Part shown: positions 60,685 through 64,000 of the stretch, piece by piece
How the letters are laid out: the number at the start of each line of letters is the position of its first letter
Position numbering within the stretch: the first letter of the stretch is position 1
Assembly (NCBI GenBank): GCA_012516075.1
Contig: JAAYXE010000173.1
Span: 33,857 to 97,856 of the forward strand
Direction: 5' to 3'
Origin: Chloroflexota bacterium
Lineage (GTDB): Bacteria > Chloroflexota > Anaerolineae > Anaerolineales > UBA4823
Length of the DNA: 64,000 bases
Notes under the pieces: model-generated
Databases searched by the model: none
What the model saw: only the letters and a program-made list of their open reading frames with translations
Told to the model about the DNA's origin: nothing
Position numbers and translations under genes: made by a program

Positions 60685-61932
60685 ATGAAACTCAACGGCA
60701 CAAGAACTGCGGGTTCAATCCCTCTGACCAGAACATTTGCCTCGCTAAGCCACCCCAATTACCGGATCTGGTTTGTGGGCCAGTTTGTCTCAGCAATTGG
60801 GGCCTGGATGCAGTCTACAGCACAGGGGTACCTGGTCTATGAGCTGACCCGTTCTCCAGCTTTTCTGGGCTACGTCGGATTCGCTGCCGGCCTGCCATCC
60901 TGGCTTTTCACCTTATTCGGTGGAGTGGTTGCCGATCGAGTGCCGCGGCGGCTGATGCTCGTTTTCACGCAGTCGATGATGATGGTCCTGGCCCTGGTCC
61001 TGGCCGCGCTGGTATTTTCCGGAAAGGTGATGGCATGGCATATCCTGGTCATGGCCTTTCTCCTGGGTATTGCAAACGCCTTTGATGCGCCAGCCAGGCA
61101 GGCGTTTGTCGTTGAACTGGTGCCCGAAGAGAATCGTTCCAACGCCATCGCACTAAACTCCACGATGTTTAATTCGGCGACAATCATCGGCCCGGCCGTG
61201 GCCGGGATTGTTTATGCCCAGTTTGGCCCTGCTTTTTGTTTCGCAATTAATGGTTTATCTTTTGTTGCGGTGCTTTTCGCTCTGATGCTCATGCGCCTTC
61301 CGCGGTTCGAAAGAAAGCCTGCCACCGAGCCGGTGGTTGCCCAGCTGGTGGAAGGGGTGCGATTTGCGTTCTCTCACAGCATCATCCGTGTGTTGATCCT
61401 GAACATGACCATGGTGAGTGTCTTTGGGATGAGTGTGATGACCCTGCTTCCGGCCTGGTCGGTCGATGTGCTGGGTGGTGATGTGGGCACCAATAGTGTG
61501 CTGCTGTCTTCACGCGGCGCCGGCGCCCTGATCGGAGCGATTACAATTGCATACTTAAGCGGGCAGGGTTTACAGGGTAAGGTCTGGACGACCGGCAGCC
61601 TGCTCATGCCGGTGTCGCTGCTGCTCTTTTCTTTCTCACGCTCGATACCGCTTGCGATGGCCTTCATGGTGGTTCTGGGGCTATCTTTCATGACCCAGGC
61701 CAACACATCGAACTCGCTGATCCAGTCACTGGTCCCGGATAATCTGCGAGGACGTGTGATGAGCATTTATACCCTGACGATTTTTGGTGGCAACCCACTG
61801 GGCGCCCTTTGGGTCGGTTTGATGGCAGCCGCAATTGGCGAACCACGCACCCTGCTCATCAACGCCGCAGCGCTGATGAGCTTTGCGCTGCTGGTTTTCC
61901 TGCGGATCCCGAGGATGAGAGCCTTGAAATGA
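60685..61932 (+). CDS. MFS exporter (EntS/enterobactin exporter-like)
   Basis: A 415-residue transporter with 12 hydrophobic helices. Features are SHPNYRIWFVGQFVSAIGAWMQ (the first helix), DRVPRRLMLVF as the typical MFS loop, and FMTQANTSNSLIQSLVPDNLRGRVMSIY, a marker of the MFS_3 group. Substrate unknown; siderophores or drugs are usual. The start is odd: ATG 60685 lies 20 bp from the strong ribosome site, and an out-of-frame ATG at 60669 is ideally placed and opens a 57-codon frame overlapping this gene. It overlaps the downstream phosphatase by ATGA. Confidence 0.9.
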   Translation: MKLNGTRTAGSIPLTRTFASLSHPNYRIWFVGQFVSAIGAWMQSTAQGYLVYELTRSPAFLGYVGFAAGLPSWLFTLFGGVVADRVPRRLMLVFTQSMMMVLALVLAALVFSGKVMAWHILVMAFLLGIANAFDAPARQAFVVELVPEENRSNAIALNSTMFNSATIIGPAVAGIVYAQFGPAFCFAINGLSFVAVLFALMLMRLPRFERKPATEPVVAQLVEGVRFAFSHSIIRVLILNMTMVSVFGMSVMTLLPAWSVDVLGGDVGTNSVLLSSRGAGALIGAITIAYLSGQGLQGKVWTTGSLLMPVSLLLFSFSRSIPLAMAFMVVLGLSFMTQANTSNSLIQSLVPDNLRGRVMSIYTLTIFGGNPLGALWVGLMAAAIGEPRTLLINAAALMSFALLVFLRIPRMRALK

Positions 61933-62609
61933 AACGTCTGCTCCCCCTGCTGCTTGTCCGTCATGCCGAAGCCCCGCATCATGTCCATGAAGCTGCAGGG
62001 GGCCAGGCGGAGACGGGATTGACCGATATGGGCCTGAAGCAGGCAGAACTGCTTGCCGTACGATTGAAGCGCGAACTGCCCGGCGTAGCTCTTTTTCTGG
62101 CTAGCAGCGAACAAAAGAAAGCGCGGCAGACGGCTGACATCCTGGGTCAGGAGCTCGGCGTGGCGCCGCGCTTTTTTGCAGAGCTGGAAGACCTGAATAT
62201 CAGCGACCCTGCCGGAAAGTCGAAGGGGATGGCACACCTGCCTGTCACCCCAACAGATGAGCCTTCCGCAGACTGGCAGCCCTATCCAGGCGCTGAAAGC
62301 TGGCACCAGTTTTACCAACGAGTCTCCTGTTTTATGGAGTCTCTGCTGGCGAGAGAGGATATACCGGGCATTGCGAAAGCACAGGAACTGGGAGACGCCG
62401 CCTTGATCCTGGTAACCCATGCTGCGGTAATCCAGGTGGTGGTTAACTGGTGGCTGGGCCTGGACGTGGAGGGGATGATCCGCATGGAAATCACGCCCGC
62501 CAGTCTTACGGTTCTGCGTATTAACCGCCGGGGAGAGCGGATGATCGAGCGTCTGAACGATACAGCCCACCTCTATGCGGCGGGCATTATCGACCACATT
62601 CGTCTTTAA
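61929..62609 (+). CDS. histidine phosphatase-family protein
   Basis: A 226-residue phosphoglycerate-mutase-like protein starting at ATG 61929, overlapping the MFS stop. The phospho-acceptor motif is LLVRHAEAPHH (RHAE instead of RHGE), with Arg in SSEQKKARQTADIL and the second His in VTHAAVIQVVVNWWLG. Members are broad-specificity phosphatases (e.g. CobC, SixA-like). The substrate cannot be inferred. The gene ends in a hairpin shared with the next gene on the opposite strand. Confidence 0.9.
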   Translation: MKRLLPLLLVRHAEAPHHVHEAAGGQAETGLTDMGLKQAELLAVRLKRELPGVALFLASSEQKKARQTADILGQELGVAPRFFAELEDLNISDPAGKSKGMAHLPVTPTDEPSADWQPYPGAESWHQFYQRVSCFMESLLAREDIPGIAKAQELGDAALILVTHAAVIQVVVNWWLGLDVEGMIRMEITPASLTVLRINRRGERMIERLNDTAHLYAAGIIDHIRL

Positions 62610-62611
62610 TA

Positions 62612-62640
62612 AAAAATAGGGCCACTTCGGCCCTTTTGAT
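62612..62640. terminator. bidirectional intrinsic terminator
   Basis: AGGGCC/GGCCCT stem (62618-62623 and 62629-62634), loop ACTTC, with an A-run on the left and TTTT on the right, between converging genes. Confidence 0.83.
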
Positions 62641-62651
62641 TGATATATACA

Positions 62652-63158
62652 TCAGGCATTCACCCGGGCAACCGCCGTCAGGGCAAGGATGACGATGCCC
62701 AGGATGAAGTTAATGCGGATAAGCAGGACTTCCTGACGCTCCAGAGCTGATGAATCGACCACATCTCTTCCGGCAGCCCGCAGCAGTGCCGCGCGCTGCA
62801 GGGCGGGCAGCACCCACCAGGTAAGATAGGCGGAGACCGCCACCATTCCAAATATAAACAGGTGCTTGATCAGGATGGCTGATGCCCAGGGATTGGAGAC
62901 GGCCAGAAAGCCCTCGTAGCGCGGACTTGCGCTCATCTGCAGCATCCCTGTGGCGACTAAAAGCGCCAGGCAGAGCCAGGCGATGGGGTTGAATCGCTTC
63001 TGAATGGCTCCCAGAAGTGCAGCATAACCGGATGGGTCCACGCTTTTACGGGCGGCTGGCAGCACCAGGAATGTCAGCGCTGCCAGCCCGCCGATCCAGA
63101 TAACGGTGGCCAGCATGTGGATCCAGTATGCGATCGTCAGCACCCAGGGAGGCGTCAT
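62652..63158 (-). CDS. CopD-like four-helix membrane protein
   Basis: A 168-residue integral membrane protein with four helices: WVLTIAYWIHMLATVIWIGG (His 14 at a typical position), LALLVATGMLQMS, LIKHLFIFGMVAVSAYL and INFILGIVILALTAVA. The pattern of two conserved histidines (WIHM and IKHL) resembles the CopD/YcnJ domain and small heme-b-binding membrane proteins of the HemJ/DUF2214 type. A copper-uptake or b-heme role is possible. It lies before the C-terminal part of a Thr/Pro-rich protein gene, with a 36-bp gap. Confidence 0.83.
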   Translation of the reverse strand: MTPPWVLTIAYWIHMLATVIWIGGLAALTFLVLPAARKSVDPSGYAALLGAIQKRFNPIAWLCLALLVATGMLQMSASPRYEGFLAVSNPWASAILIKHLFIFGMVAVSAYLTWWVLPALQRAALLRAAGRDVVDSSALERQEVLLIRINFILGIVILALTAVARVNA

Positions 63159-63194
63159 AGCTGTACCGCGTTAAGCGGGTGGGTTCAATATCCT

Positions 63195-64000
63195 TCAGCC
63201 GCCCGGCTCAGCAGTTGGTTCTGGTGAACTCTGCGGATCCCCTTCACCCTGTTCCGGGGGGTCCGTAGGAGCTTCTGTCGGAACCGGAGTTTCCCCGGCC
63301 GGCGGCGCAGGCTCGGTGGTAGGAGCTTCCGTGGGTTCGGTTTCGGGAGGAGGTGTTACCTCCACGGGTTCACCCGGCGCGTTATCTCTTTCGTCCCGAT
63401 CGTCATCGTCATCATCGCCGCGCCGGCATTTTTCCTCAGCCTCCTCATACCAGTCGGCCTGCTCTTCGGTGAAGTTGCCCATTCCGGCCGCGATCTCAAA
63501 CTGTGCCACGGCCTCGCACCATTCCTCCTGTTTGGCCAGGCTGATTCCGTAGCCGATCAAAGCCAGCCGGTAGCGCTCGGTAGACGTCAACCCCGAACCG
63601 TCTCGCAGGCCGGGTACCTGCGGGGCAATCTCGGAAAAATACTGTACGGCCTGGGCCCAGTCGACTTCCCAGAAGCTGGCGCCGGTGATGTACATTTGCG
63701 CCCAGTTCATCACGCCCTGAGCTTCAACATCCAGAGGGCCAAAGCGTGCGGCAAGCGTCAGGTCGTAAATGCCCCCCTCGAGATCCGCCTGCTGCATGAT
63801 TTTCTCCTGCCCGCGGTTGCGCAGGGCAAGCCAGAGCATGCCATCCGCTTCAACAGCATGGAAATCCGGACTGATCTTGCGACGCTGGAGTAAAGTGTCG
63901 ATCACCGCTGTCCAGTCTCGATTTTCCAGGGCCTGATGGGCGGACTCAAAAAGCTCTTCCTGGTTGCGCGTGTCAGGTGTTGGGGTCACGGTGGGGGTAG
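63195..64000 (-). CDS. TPR-like exported or membrane protein with Thr/Pro-rich tail, N-terminus cut
   Basis: The frame is open to the window edge, so the beginning is missing. An internal GTG at 63989 lies within a PTVTPTPDTRN-like linker and is not a convincing start. About residues 10-180 of the visible part are helical, with TPR/Sel1-like phrases (ALENRDWTAVIDTLLQRRKI, ALIGYGISLAKQEEWCEAV, YEEAEEKCRRGDDDDDDRDE). The C-terminal 80 residues are Pro/Glu/Thr-rich (PPPETEPTEAPTTEP). The family is not recognised; it is probably a surface or envelope protein. Confidence 0.7.
   Translation of the reverse strand, partial: TPTVTPTPDTRNQEELFESAHQALENRDWTAVIDTLLQRRKISPDFHAVEADGMLWLALRNRGQEKIMQQADLEGGIYDLTLAARFGPLDVEAQGVMNWAQMYITGASFWEVDWAQAVQYFSEIAPQVPGLRDGSGLTSTERYRLALIGYGISLAKQEEWCEAVAQFEIAAGMGNFTEEQADWYEEAEEKCRRGDDDDDDRDERDNAPGEPVEVTPPPETEPTEAPTTEPAPPAGETPVPTEAPTDPPEQGEGDPQSSPEPTAEPGG

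Noticed and set aside
1..64000. Insertion sequences, prophage genes and tRNA genes
   Set aside because: I found no transposase, integrase, phage structural gene or convincing tRNA cloverleaf by eye; a tRNAscan run would be needed to exclude a tRNA fully.

Overview
The window looks like a chromosomal segment of an anaerobic or facultative Chloroflexota bacterium, most likely Anaerolineae-like. Supporting signs are the high G+C content, dense short-spaced operons, frequent GTG/TTG starts, Thr-Pro-rich linkers in exported proteins, a giant SARP/BTAD-ATPase-TPR regulator, a large family of small signalling proteins, and respiratory nitrite ammonification (NrfHA). This assignment is an inference; there is no rRNA or tRNA gene in the window to confirm it. 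I see no insertion sequence, prophage or CRISPR array.

Region by region. 1-465: 5' end of a GltD-like Fe-S/FAD protein, cut by the window edge. 845-5975: an exporter operon with two HlyD-type adaptors, a MacB-type ATPase and a FtsX-type permease, facing a large SARP regulator (5982-8948). 9131-16092: a signalling block with a multi-TM protein ending in a partial GAF domain, a flavoprotein disulfide oxidoreductase broken by an in-frame TAG, a GAF-PP2C-HATPase phosphatase and two STAS antagonists (a partner-switching module). 16125-24621: metabolic genes (PatB/MalY-type lyase, CutA, a 2-hydroxyacid dehydrogenase, M32 carboxypeptidase, an isocitrate/isopropylmalate dehydrogenase-like enzyme, a response regulator, a lipoprotein, KamA). 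24831-28210: an apparent protein-thiocarboxylate cysteine pathway (CysM, JAMM protease, unknown protein, CysO, MoeZ) behind a long structured leader. 28405-31228: an ECF sigma factor and a FecR-domain surface protein. 31463-36560: pyrophosphatase, glycosyltransferase, ferritin, a selenocysteine-containing SelD and an SPFH protein.

36592-40924 holds divergent PyrK-like and PyrD-like proteins with a PIG-L deacetylase and a membrane-anchored MutS-like ATPase. 40941-42625 is selW-trpS-dtd, in which the first gene is a second selenoprotein with a CxxU motif. 42886-48526: MEMO protein, CNNM/CorC transporter, PriA, phosphoribosyltransferase. 48666-52144: nitrite ammonification (NrfHA) with two CRP-fold proteins, an Nfu protein and a well-placed CRP-type operator. 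52434-64000: ClpC, SIMPL protein, PH-domain membrane protein, a cluster of four DnaA boxes in front of a DUF92 protein, HAD hydrolase, MoaA, YbaK, MFS exporter, phosphatase, CopD-like protein and a truncated Thr/Pro-rich protein.

The most interesting points are two genes that are unreadable without UGA recoding (selD at 34309-35379, selW-like at 42377-42625), the structured attenuator-like leader of the cysteine operon together with a CysO whose diglycine is masked by a terminal Arg, the DnaA-box cluster at 56970-57053, the -41.5 CRP-type site before nrfHA, and a sensor phosphatase that seems to be split by an intervening broken oxidoreductase gene.
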